From: a virus | IMG/VR virus record: IMGVR_UViG_3300031772_002235 | Span: 1-31,814 of that record | DNA length: 31,814 nt | Strand: one strand, 5' to 3' | Part shown: piece after piece, positions 1-5,859 of the stretch | How the letters are laid out: each line of letters opens with the position of its first letter | How positions within the stretch are numbered: the first letter of the stretch is position 1 | The notes under the pieces: model-generated | What the model was told of the DNA's origin: nothing | Database searches by the model: none | Seen by the model: only the letters and a program-made list of their open reading frames with translations | Position numbers and translations under genes: made by a program

Positions 1-1
1 C

Positions 2-220
2 TCCCGTAAAGGAAAGCCAAAACCACCAAAGGAATGGGCTGATTATCTTATTGAAGAGGCAAGGCGTGTCGGCGCACGCGTGTTTATTAAAGACAATTAT
101 GGCTACCCGGAACTTATTAAGGAAATGCCGTTATATTCAGAAGGGAGCGTGAGTCAAAGTGGGAAACGAAAGAACAATGGAAAATCTGGCATATACGGAT
201 CTGGGAATCCCAACTTGTAA
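2..220 (+). CDS. C-terminal part of a DUF5131 (phage Gp37/Gp68-like) protein
   Basis: This reading frame is open from the window edge to a TAA at 218, so only the last 72 residues are present. It contains a stretch reading PPKEWADYLIEEARRVGARVFIK followed by a DNxGYPELIKEMP-like motif split here only for brevity. That pattern resembles the C-terminal end of the DUF5131/Gp37-Gp68 phage family, in which a helix is followed by a hydrophobic strand ending in F-x-K-D-N and an IREFP-like segment. The family is phage-encoded, related to radical SAM proteins, and of unknown exact role. The last 62 bases overlap the next gene in another frame. The family assignment rests on a short tail only, so it is tentative. 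Confidence 0.55.
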   Translation, partial: SRKGKPKPPKEWADYLIEEARRVGARVFIKDNYGYPELIKEMPLYSEGSVSQSGKRKNNGKSGIYGSGNPNL

Positions 221-383
221 AGTAATAGAAATGCCGAAGAAGATAACTGTTACTTATATGGGGAAGATTGACTTTGATCTCGAAGCTCAGATAAATCGTG
301 TTATGTTGACGATTGATTACCATATATATTCTACTTATCTTAATGATGAAGAACGAATATTAAAATTTAAGAAGGAAGTTTAG
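159..383 (+). CDS. Small hypothetical protein, 74 aa
   Basis: The start is a GTG at 159, preceded by AAGGGAG at about 141-147. The 74-residue product is acidic to neutral with no signal peptide or membrane segment. I do not recognise the family. The gene starts inside the end of the preceding DUF5131-like gene and stops immediately before the TTG start of the thymidylate kinase, so the three genes look translationally coupled in one operon. It could be a small regulator or an accessory subunit, but nothing in the sequence says which. Confidence 0.6.
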   Translation: MGNERTMENLAYTDLGIPTCKVIEMPKKITVTYMGKIDFDLEAQINRVMLTIDYHIYSTYLNDEERILKFKKEV

Positions 384-1001
384 TTGGCTAAAAGTAAGTT
401 CTTTGTATTTGAGGGCATTGATGCTTGTGGTAAGTCCACACAGATTGAACTGCTTAAACCGTGGTTAGCGGAAAAGTGTATAAAGTTCTTTGCCACGAAA
501 GAACCCGGCGGGACTGACGTAGGAAATATCATTACAGAAATTGCCGCAACTGCTGACGGACAAGAGATGAATAGGATAGCAAGGTTTTTCGGTTTCCAGA
601 TGTCCAGATCGCTGCTTGCGCCAAAGATAGCAGGCCATTTGGCAAGAGGTTATAATGTCTTTTGTGATAGATGGCTGTATTCTACGATAGCATATCAGAT
701 GTTTGGCGACAAGCTGCCTTCATATTTAGTGAATGTATGCAACATAATATCTAGTTTGAATCTCCATACGGACCGTGTGTATCTAATTGATCTTTCTGCT
801 GAAGCAGCATTATCGAGGTGCGAAAAGAGGGATGACATTTGGTTCAGACGGACGGAGGAATATCTAAAAAGAGTTCGGGATGGCTACTTGGAGTTAGCAG
901 GCAGGAATGAGAAGTGGCTTGTGATTGATGGTGAGATGGATAAGGATGAGATACAGAAATGTATCAGGCAGGATGTTAAACGAATATTAGGGGAGGTTTG
1001 A
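384..1001 (+). CDS. tmk: Thymidylate kinase
   Basis: A 205-residue protein that should phosphorylate dTMP to dTDP using ATP in the cytoplasm, feeding dTTP synthesis during phage replication. The P-loop GIDACGKS is at residues 11-18, directly after the first beta strand (FFVFE). The family's DR[YHW] motif appears as DRWLYS at 95-100, followed by the thymidine-binding S-x-x-A-Y-Q stretch. An arginine-rich lid region (CEKRDD...RR) lies near 145-155. The length is normal for the family. The start is TTG at 384, which abuts the previous stop at 381-383, with GAAGG upstream. A small membrane-peptide gene follows after 4 bases. I am confident of the family; whether it is specific for dTMP is inferred. 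Confidence 0.93.
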   Translation: MAKSKFFVFEGIDACGKSTQIELLKPWLAEKCIKFFATKEPGGTDVGNIITEIAATADGQEMNRIARFFGFQMSRSLLAPKIAGHLARGYNVFCDRWLYSTIAYQMFGDKLPSYLVNVCNIISSLNLHTDRVYLIDLSAEAALSRCEKRDDIWFRRTEEYLKRVRDGYLELAGRNEKWLVIDGEMDKDEIQKCIRQDVKRILGEV

Positions 1002-1005
1002 TCGT

Positions 1006-1086
1006 ATGATTGAAAAGATTACTAATGCGTCAATAGGGGAACAGGTTCTCTTGTTACTGGTAGTCTTTATTTCTCTTTTAATTTGA
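1006..1086 (+). CDS. Tiny membrane peptide, 3' end replaced by a mobile element
   Basis: An ATG at 1006 follows GGGGAGG (990-996) at good spacing, just after the thymidylate kinase stop. It encodes 26 residues: a polar start, then a hydrophobic run (VLLLLVVFISLLI) that could span the membrane. The last five codons and the stop lie inside the 161-bp transposable element that begins at 1071. Joining the flanks at the inferred TTAT insertion point restores a 27-residue peptide ending in VLMRY. The gene was therefore probably a short single-span peptide before insertion, and remains nearly unchanged in length. Function unknown. Confidence 0.45.
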   Translation: MIEKITNASIGEQVLLLLVVFISLLI

Positions 1087-1231
1087 ATACCCCTAGCTTT
1101 AGCTATGGGGATGAAAAATTTAAGAGTTGGGGCATCAACTCTTGGGCTAGGAGATGTAAGTCCATTGCAAACAATGGCTATCTCTGCTTGAATCCAGAAT
1201 CCCCTGCCTTTAGGCATGGGGAGTATGTCAA
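1071..1231 (+). mobile_element. 161-bp non-autonomous IS200/IS605-type element (copy 1)
   Basis: The element is bounded by a TTAT target (1067-1070) on the left and TCAA (1228-1231) on the right, the layout known for IS608-like transposons. The left hairpin 1090-1110 (CCCCTAGC..GCTATGGGG) and right hairpin 1201-1221 (CCCCTGCC..GGCATGGGG) each carry one unpaired T, as in single-strand transposon ends. Between them lies a copy of the last 23 codons of tnpB, still in frame to its stop. It differs from the copy at 30605 at only two bases. It has no transposase of its own; TnpA encoded at 13964-14365 is a plausible helper in trans, although the hairpin stems differ in sequence from that IS. Confidence 0.9.
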
Positions 1232-1234
1232 AGT

Positions 1235-1261
1235 CCTAATGCGTTACTAACACGCATTAGG
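1235..1261. other. 9-bp hairpin next to mobile element
   Basis: CCTAATGCG (1235-1243) and CGCATTAGG (1253-1261) form a perfect 9-bp stem with a 9-base loop. It begins four bases after the end of the 161-bp element and lies just upstream of the AAGGAGG of the next gene. No T-run follows, so it is not an obvious terminator. It may be an mRNA structure or a feature that attracted single-strand insertion. If the element produces a guide RNA, the left arm falls in its guide. Confidence 0.6.
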
Positions 1262-1289
1262 TAAGTATCAAAGGTTAAGGAGGATTATG

Positions 1290-1817
1290 ATGAAATTGTT
1301 TAGGACTAGATTTAGCAATGGCAAGCAAGAAGGCGAAGTGTATACAGGAGACTTCAGTTTTTCCTTTAAGGGCAAATATCAAGCAAATGATATGGGTAAC
1401 TTTTTGGAATATATCCGAAATTATGATCCTGGTTGGAAAAAAAACAAGACTCAAATTCCAGCAGATAAGTTTACCCAAGTGATAATAACTATTAGTGAAC
1501 CGATCAGTAGAAATGCCGATGGTGAACTTGAAATCTCAGATGAGTTTGCAGAAGCTATCCTAAAAAAAATTGATGAAAATATTGACTTTAAGTTATTAAA
1601 TGGAGAAAGGGTTGTTTCTGATCTTGCTATTGATGCTCTTAGAAAGAAGATTGAACCCTCAAATCGGATAGCTCTAAAAGACAGCAAAGGTATTATTCAC
1701 GATCTTGTGTTTATGTCGGATAAATATGATGGTGAATTTGTGATAACGAGTAAATTCATGGATACCATTATAAAAGAATTAAATAAAGAACAATGTCTTA
1801 ATAAGCGGGGTGGTTGA
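1290..1817 (+). CDS. Hypothetical protein, 175 aa
   Basis: The start is chosen as the second of two adjacent ATGs (1287 and 1290), because AAGGAGG at 1277-1283 is six bases from 1290 but only three from 1287. The 175-residue product is soluble and rich in charged residues, with alternating strands and helices and no recognisable motif. It lies directly upstream of the nuclease-recombination fusion gene, overlapping its GTG start by 8 bases, which suggests coupled translation and a role in the same recombination or DNA metabolism step. I do not recognise the family. Confidence 0.75.
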   Translation: MKLFRTRFSNGKQEGEVYTGDFSFSFKGKYQANDMGNFLEYIRNYDPGWKKNKTQIPADKFTQVIITISEPISRNADGELEISDEFAEAILKKIDENIDFKLLNGERVVSDLAIDALRKKIEPSNRIALKDSKGIIHDLVFMSDKYDGEFVITSKFMDTIIKELNKEQCLNKRGG

Positions 1818-4047
1818 AATTCCAGTAAAATGGTTCGTATGCCCTGACGGAGAGCAGATAGAAATAATCAAATGTCTTGATTCCGACCATTATGATTGCA
1901 GAATGAAGCGAAGGTGTGCAAGTCGGCAGTATTTGAATTTTATTAGTCAGGAGCGTCCACGAAAATATTTATGCCCAAAATGCAGAAAGGAGTTGCTTGT
2001 TACACTTTGTCCTGATTGTAATATTGAGGCAATTCCCCGCTTTTCCACAACCCAACTTATTAATGGAACGATGTCAGCCTTCTTGAAGCTTACAGAAGAT
2101 TATGCAATTGCACCAGATGCCAGGGCGTTTATGGCGCATGGGACAAAAGCCCACTCAGCATTAGAAACCAGTGGAGACGATCTTTCGATTTTAGAAGAGC
2201 GATTGGAGATGAATGATATTACTGGGATTGCGGATGCACTTGAAGAAGAAAACGGTGAGTTAAGGTTAATTGACACAAAAACTTCTGGTTCCTACAAGAT
2301 TGCAAAGGCATTAGGATTATTTACTTATGACATGAGAACTGGTGAAGTCTACAAGTCAGGACCAAGGAAAGGGGAGCCAAAGACTGTAAAGGGATTAAAA
2401 TTTGGTGTAGATAATATAGACATGGTTGACTGGGAGATGCAGTTAAACGCATATCGTCTGATGTATCTTGAGAATGGATACAAAATAGACAAAATGTATA
2501 TTATGGCTGTCGTAAGAGACGGCGGATCAAGATCAGCATTAAGCAGAGGGATAGTTAAAAACACGTACATGATCCCTGTTAAAATCATGGCTGATGATGT
2601 TGTTCGGGATTATTTCAATGATAAGAAAATAAAATTATTACAGGCATTAGAGCAAGGGTATTGGACAGAGGCTTGTAATGAGGTAGAGAATTGGGCGGGT
2701 AATAAGTGTAAGAAGTATTGTGAGGTATGGGAACATTGCTCGATGGGCCGAATTATACACGAGCAAAAAGATGAGGAGGACGAAGATATGCCAGTAGGTT
2801 ATACAAATAATATTAGAATTCAGAATGGTGGCAGAATTAAACTAGGTGAAATAATAACAAATGAAAATGGGAAGGAACAAACCATAGAATTTTCATATTT
2901 TAGGCTTGAGCCAAAAACACAAGACGTAAAAGAGAGGGAACGTCTGATAACAGAATTTGAGGCTGCTTTTGGTAAAGACCCAACAACTATTGAGGCTATG
3001 CTGCCTTGGGGATTGAAGTCTAATAACGTAGAGGAAATTCTTGGTACTGAAGACAATCCAGACCCTAATTTTGAGAATGTGTTTCCGCAGAACTATTATC
3101 GCACATCACACAAGTCAGGTCTAACGCTATGTTCAAATGCTCGCATGCCGATTGGTCAAGCGAAATGTATTGATCGCAAATACACCAACGATCAGCTTGA
3201 AGTAATATCCTCCAAAAAAATAACATATCCTAAAAATCCACAGGCAAACCGTGAGGAATGTATGGTTAGATGCCTGATGGAGGATTGTCCTTTCCGTAAT
3301 ACCGAACCTTACGCTCAATGTGTTCCAACGGCGTTCCTTAATGTCATGATCCCTAAAATAAACTCTATGGATAACTGGACAATAAAAACAGGATCATATA
3401 ACTCCATCTGCAATATTAATGGTTTTCTAGCAAAGACGGCATTTATGCTGTCTCATACGGGCATATATTCTGTGTCTGGCGTACCAATACGGTTAGAGCG
3501 CAGACCCCAAAAGATGAATCATGCAGGCACCATTTCAGAGCATTATCCAATCTTCGTTGATTCGCAGCAGGAAATAAGTATTAGTAAATTCTTGGAAATG
3601 GCTACTAAATCTAAGGATGAGGTCAAGAGATACATAGGTATGGAAATGCCGAAAATGCTAGAGGCGGAAGATGGGAATATAATTGCCGAAGATGCTGGTA
3701 TTCCTGAATTACCCCCTTCTAATGCAACCACGGTTGTTGATGGTGATACGGGAGAGGTTCTTGATCAATCTACTGAACCACCTATGGATAAACCTGAAGA
3801 TAACGTGAATGATCAGCAAGACTTAAGCGCAGATATGCTGCCTAAAATCACAAGAGATTTAGCCAAAGTTATAAATACACAGGTTTCGTCTTTAACTAAA
3901 TACAGTTTACAAATATACAAAGAGCCTTTTGATGCTGTGATAGATTTTAATAAGGCATTGCATGATCCTGATTATCTCATTGCGCTCAATGAGAAGTTTT
4001 CTACATGGATAGCTGCAACACAGGATAATTTGTTCAAAAATGAATAA
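1810..4047 (+). CDS. Cas4/RecB-like nuclease fused to Gp3-like (RDF-type) domain
   Basis: A 745-residue protein in three parts. Residues 1-75 are cysteine-rich (C11, C22, C30, C36, C55, C58, C67, C70) and may bind zinc. Residues about 105-315 look like a PD-(D/E)XK nuclease: H110-GTKAHS, D142, the IDTKTS core (D155, K157), and QLNAYR at 211-216. Cysteines C300, C304 and C310 are reminiscent of the Cas4/AddB iron-sulfur cluster. Residues 327-600 match the phage family related to the phiC31 Gp3 recombination directionality factor, with MLPW and FPQNYYR segments, paired cysteines, a WTIKTGSYNSI..N motif and IPIRLERRP-like strands. The nuclease could resect DNA ends and the second domain act in recombination. 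The GTG start overlaps the previous gene by 8 bases. The C-terminal 120 residues are acidic, with no clear domain. Confidence 0.72.
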   Translation: MVEIPVKWFVCPDGEQIEIIKCLDSDHYDCRMKRRCASRQYLNFISQERPRKYLCPKCRKELLVTLCPDCNIEAIPRFSTTQLINGTMSAFLKLTEDYAIAPDARAFMAHGTKAHSALETSGDDLSILEERLEMNDITGIADALEEENGELRLIDTKTSGSYKIAKALGLFTYDMRTGEVYKSGPRKGEPKTVKGLKFGVDNIDMVDWEMQLNAYRLMYLENGYKIDKMYIMAVVRDGGSRSALSRGIVKNTYMIPVKIMADDVVRDYFNDKKIKLLQALEQGYWTEACNEVENWAGNKCKKYCEVWEHCSMGRIIHEQKDEEDEDMPVGYTNNIRIQNGGRIKLGEIITNENGKEQTIEFSYFRLEPKTQDVKERERLITEFEAAFGKDPTTIEAMLPWGLKSNNVEEILGTEDNPDPNFENVFPQNYYRTSHKSGLTLCSNARMPIGQAKCIDRKYTNDQLEVISSKKITYPKNPQANREECMVRCLMEDCPFRNTEPYAQCVPTAFLNVMIPKINSMDNWTIKTGSYNSICNINGFLAKTAFMLSHTGIYSVSGVPIRLERRPQKMNHAGTISEHYPIFVDSQQEISISKFLEMATKSKDEVKRYIGMEMPKMLEAEDGNIIAEDAGIPELPPSNATTVVDGDTGEVLDQSTEPPMDKPEDNVNDQQDLSADMLPKITRDLAKVINTQVSSLTKYSLQIYKEPFDAVIDFNKALHDPDYLIALNEKFSTWIAATQDNLFKNE
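2773..2790 (+). promoter_or_regulatory. Internal ribosome binding site and ATG inside the fusion gene
   Basis: GAGGAGG at 2773-2779 lies 8 bases before an in-frame ATG at 2788 (codon 327), exactly at the junction between the nuclease part and the Gp3-like part. The site encodes the acidic linker DEEDEDM. Starting here would yield a separate 419-residue Gp3-like protein ending at 4047 and beginning MPVGY. The spacing and strength of the site match those of real starts in this window, so two products from one gene are plausible. Confidence 0.6.
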
Positions 4048-4279
4048 TCATGAATTAGCGGCTGTCCGTATGCGGGTAGTCGCTATCGAAACATTTTTGT
4101 CGCTGGCTGAAATTGACAATTTCAATGTCGGGAGGAGAAAATTGAATGCACGGAAGAAGTATCTTCAGACGCAATACCTTACCAACGCTGACCAAACGAA
4201 ACTCGAAGTCTATGAAAAATACCTTAAAGGTAAGTTTCCGAAGACAGAAATACAAAATAGCATTCTTGATGGTTTGTAG
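4040..4279 (+). CDS. Hypothetical protein, 79 aa, helical
   Basis: The ATG at 4040 overlaps the end of the nuclease fusion gene (ATGAATAA arrangement), suggesting termination-reinitiation. The ribosome binding site is weak, as expected for a coupled start. The product is basic and predicted mostly helical, with no known motif. Its second half shares DNA with the next membrane-protein gene in another frame, over 134 bases if that gene starts at 4146. Unusually long overlaps like this make one of the two starts uncertain. Confidence 0.5.
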   Translation: MNNHELAAVRMRVVAIETFLSLAEIDNFNVGRRKLNARKKYLQTQYLTNADQTKLEVYEKYLKGKFPKTEIQNSILDGL

Positions 4280-4442
4280 CGTATTGCAGGTATGTGCTGT
4301 TAAGGTATTTGTTGTTACGATTGTAGAATATCTTAATGGTACTGCTTTGGTGCCGCAGTTATTTGCGACTGGTGTTTTTGTAATATTGTCAGGGTGGGCT
4401 TGTATCGCATGTTTTTTTAACCTTTACAAAAGGAGTAATTAA
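4146..4442 (+). CDS. Small two-span membrane protein
   Basis: The ATG at 4146 lies 9 bases after GGGAGGAG (4130-4136). It encodes 98 residues: a basic N-terminus (RRNT, KRNSK, RRQK) and two hydrophobic stretches at about residues 37-62 and 68-92. It should sit in the host membrane with the basic end inside. A later ATG at 4212 would give a shorter form that keeps both spans and reduces the overlap with the gene at 4040. The stop TAA shares its last A with the next ATG. Function unknown; small two-span proteins in early phage operons are often host-interaction or superinfection factors, but this is only a guess. Confidence 0.5.
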   Translation: MHGRSIFRRNTLPTLTKRNSKSMKNTLKVSFRRQKYKIAFLMVCSVLQVCAVKVFVVTIVEYLNGTALVPQLFATGVFVILSGWACIACFFNLYKRSN

Positions 4443-4537
4443 TGCCAGTTCAAATTCTAAGTGGTCAAGTTTGGGTAAATGATAACGAGGAGGTAAATGA
4501 TGGAATCAAAACGAACAACATTGATAAATCAGGTTAA
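4442..4537 (+). CDS. Very small protein, 31 aa
   Basis: AAAGGAG, correctly spaced, precedes an ATG at 4442 that overlaps the previous stop (TAATG). The peptide starts MPVQILSGQVWVNDNEEV and ends at a TAA at 4535-4537. It overlaps the first 38 bases of the following gene, whose own GAGGAGG lies inside it. It is either a real short protein or a translated leader that keeps ribosomes flowing into the next gene. No family recognised. Confidence 0.4.
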   Translation: MPVQILSGQVWVNDNEEVNDGIKTNNIDKSG

Positions 4538-4814
4538 TGCGTTAGCTAAAAAGGATCGCATTAAGGCACTCAAGAAATATCAAGGGAATAAGGAAGGTTA
4601 CCTTGCAAAGGCAAGGATTTTCTATGCTGGACTCGAAGAACAGGGCATAAACACAAGCGCCGATAAAGTAGAATCAATTAATATGTTTGTGCCCTATGTG
4701 TTTTCCCCTGACGAGAGAAGAAAATCTACACAGAAAGGCAATAAATTGAAATTCCTACTAGGGATATTAGGATTTGCCTTTCTAATAATCGGCATATTAT
4801 TGAGCCGAAGGTAA
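4500..4814 (+). CDS. Tail-anchored hypothetical membrane protein, 104 aa
   Basis: Two ATGs occur at 4497 and 4500; GAGGAGG at 4487-4493 is best spaced for 4500. The protein has a basic, helical cytoplasmic part (about 80 residues) and one hydrophobic segment near the C-terminus (LKFLLGILGFAFLIIGILL) ending in SRR. That is the layout of a tail-anchored membrane protein with its bulk in the cytoplasm. It is followed after two bases by the MazG-like gene. No family recognised. Confidence 0.65.
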   Translation: MESKRTTLINQVNALAKKDRIKALKKYQGNKEGYLAKARIFYAGLEEQGINTSADKVESINMFVPYVFSPDERRKSTQKGNKLKFLLGILGFAFLIIGILLSRR

Positions 4815-4816
4815 TC

Positions 4817-5380
4817 ATGACAATAAAAGATTATATTGAAGTTGCACATCAGAACGCTGTTGATAAAGGATTTTGGGATAAGCCTAGAAATGATGGTGAA
4901 ATCATTGCTTTGTTACACTCAGAATTATCAGAATGTCTGGAAGCTATGCGAAGCAAAGAACCTGATGCGAAGGAAAGAATTGCAGAGGAACTTGCTGATT
5001 TCTGTATACGGTTATTCGATTACTGCGGTGGCAGGGATATTGACTTGGATAGTGAATTGCGACCTCACCTCGAAAATGATGAAGCACCTTTAACTTTTGC
5101 ACGTTTAAGTAAACATGCTGAATTAAAGATTGGCTTTGGAGAGGAGAAAGTTCCTTTTAATGATGGTACGATTATAGCCGATCTTCATTCTTTAGTAAGT
5201 CAATATTATGAAGATATAAATCCAATGTATAAGAAGAACAAAGGAGAGCCTAGAATTGATCTGATTTTAATGGGTGTAATTTTATATGCTTTTAGTAAAG
5301 AGATTGATCTAGAGAAAGCCATAGTTGAGAAAGTGAAACGTAATCAGAGTAGACCGAGATTGCACAATAAGAAGTTTTGA
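4817..5380 (+). CDS. MazG-like nucleotide pyrophosphohydrolase with degenerate tandem half
   Basis: A 187-residue all-helical protein. The first half carries the MazG metal-binding pattern: HSELSECLEA gives an E-x-x-E pair and EELADFCIRLFD supplies the E-x-x-D pair. Proteins of this type hydrolyse (d)NTPs to monophosphate and pyrophosphate, and in phages may clean the nucleotide pool or counter alarmone signals. The second half (IADLHSLVSQYYED... then RIDLILMGVILYAFSKEIDLEKAIVEKVKRNQSRP) looks like a second copy of the fold that has lost most of the acidic residues, apart from the closing helix with KVKRNQSRP typical of the family. The gene follows the previous one by two bases. Confidence 0.82.
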   Translation: MTIKDYIEVAHQNAVDKGFWDKPRNDGEIIALLHSELSECLEAMRSKEPDAKERIAEELADFCIRLFDYCGGRDIDLDSELRPHLENDEAPLTFARLSKHAELKIGFGEEKVPFNDGTIIADLHSLVSQYYEDINPMYKKNKGEPRIDLILMGVILYAFSKEIDLEKAIVEKVKRNQSRPRLHNKKF

Positions 5381-5391
5381 AAGGAGATATT

Positions 5392-5730
5392 ATGTTTACT
5401 ACAGAAGAAATGCAAGAAATTGTTAATAAAGCAAAAACAGAGGCGATTGCTACGATGTCCTCTCAGATTATTAATGCCATAGACTATTCAGTAAAACACG
5501 CTATCGGAACAGTGATTCAAGCAGAGATAGCCAAAACGGTAGAAAAGGATATTGAAGCAATTGCCAAAGAGGAATGGGATAAAGTCTGTCCGCAGGTACG
5601 GGGGATTATTGCTCAGGCTTTTCTTACGATTGCTGAGTCATTAGGGAAAGCAATGACAGCACAGGCTGTAAAGAATCTGGATAGTTATAATCGCAAGGAC
5701 ATTATCAAGAAGCTATTTGATATATATTAA
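5392..5730 (+). CDS. Hypothetical helical protein, 112 aa
   Basis: The start is taken at ATG 5392, since AAAGGAG at 5380-5386 is five bases upstream; an in-frame upstream ATG at 5377 overlaps the previous stop and has no good site. The product is predicted helical and amphipathic (MQEIVNKAKTEAIATMSSQI...), probably coiled-coil or bundle forming. It is the last gene before the replication module, followed by a 129-base non-coding leader. No family recognised. Confidence 0.7.
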   Translation: MFTTEEMQEIVNKAKTEAIATMSSQIINAIDYSVKHAIGTVIQAEIAKTVEKDIEAIAKEEWDKVCPQVRGIIAQAFLTIAESLGKAMTAQAVKNLDSYNRKDIIKKLFDIY

Positions 5731-5744
5731 GAAAGATTTGAACA

Positions 5745-5850
5745 CAGAATCGCCGGAGTAGCCAACTCGCCCCACTCCCTTGCAAGGGGGCAGGAGGTTG
5801 AGGCTGATGAGAACTTCGGCGACCCTCTTATCTCATCAAGAGGATGTGGT
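5745..5850 (+). other. Candidate structured 5' leader RNA before the replication initiator gene
   Basis: This intergenic stretch is unusually G+C-rich and full of inverted repeats. CGCCG (5751-5755) pairs with CGGCG (5817-5821). Inside, AGCCAAC (5760-5766) pairs with GTT..GGCT (5797-5805, two bases bulged) around CCCTTGCAAGGG (5777-5788). TGATGAGA (5805-5812) pairs with TCTCATCA (5831-5838), and CCTCTT (5824-5829) pairs with AAGAGG (5838-5843). The last two stems compete, since one puts the other's arm in its loop. The end lies next to the GGTGG ribosome site of the 5860 gene. It may be a leader that controls initiator synthesis; I do not recognise a known class. Confidence 0.45.
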
Positions 5851-5859
5851 GGCATAATT

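Noticed and set aside
987-1217. A 76-aa minus-strand frame over the first 161-bp element
   Set aside because: It is the reverse complement of the tnpB 3' end and transposon ends; no ribosome site, and no homology expected.
1810-4047. True CRISPR-associated Cas4
   Set aside because: Only the nuclease core and cysteines are alike; no other cas genes or arrays are present, and the fused domain is of phage recombination type.
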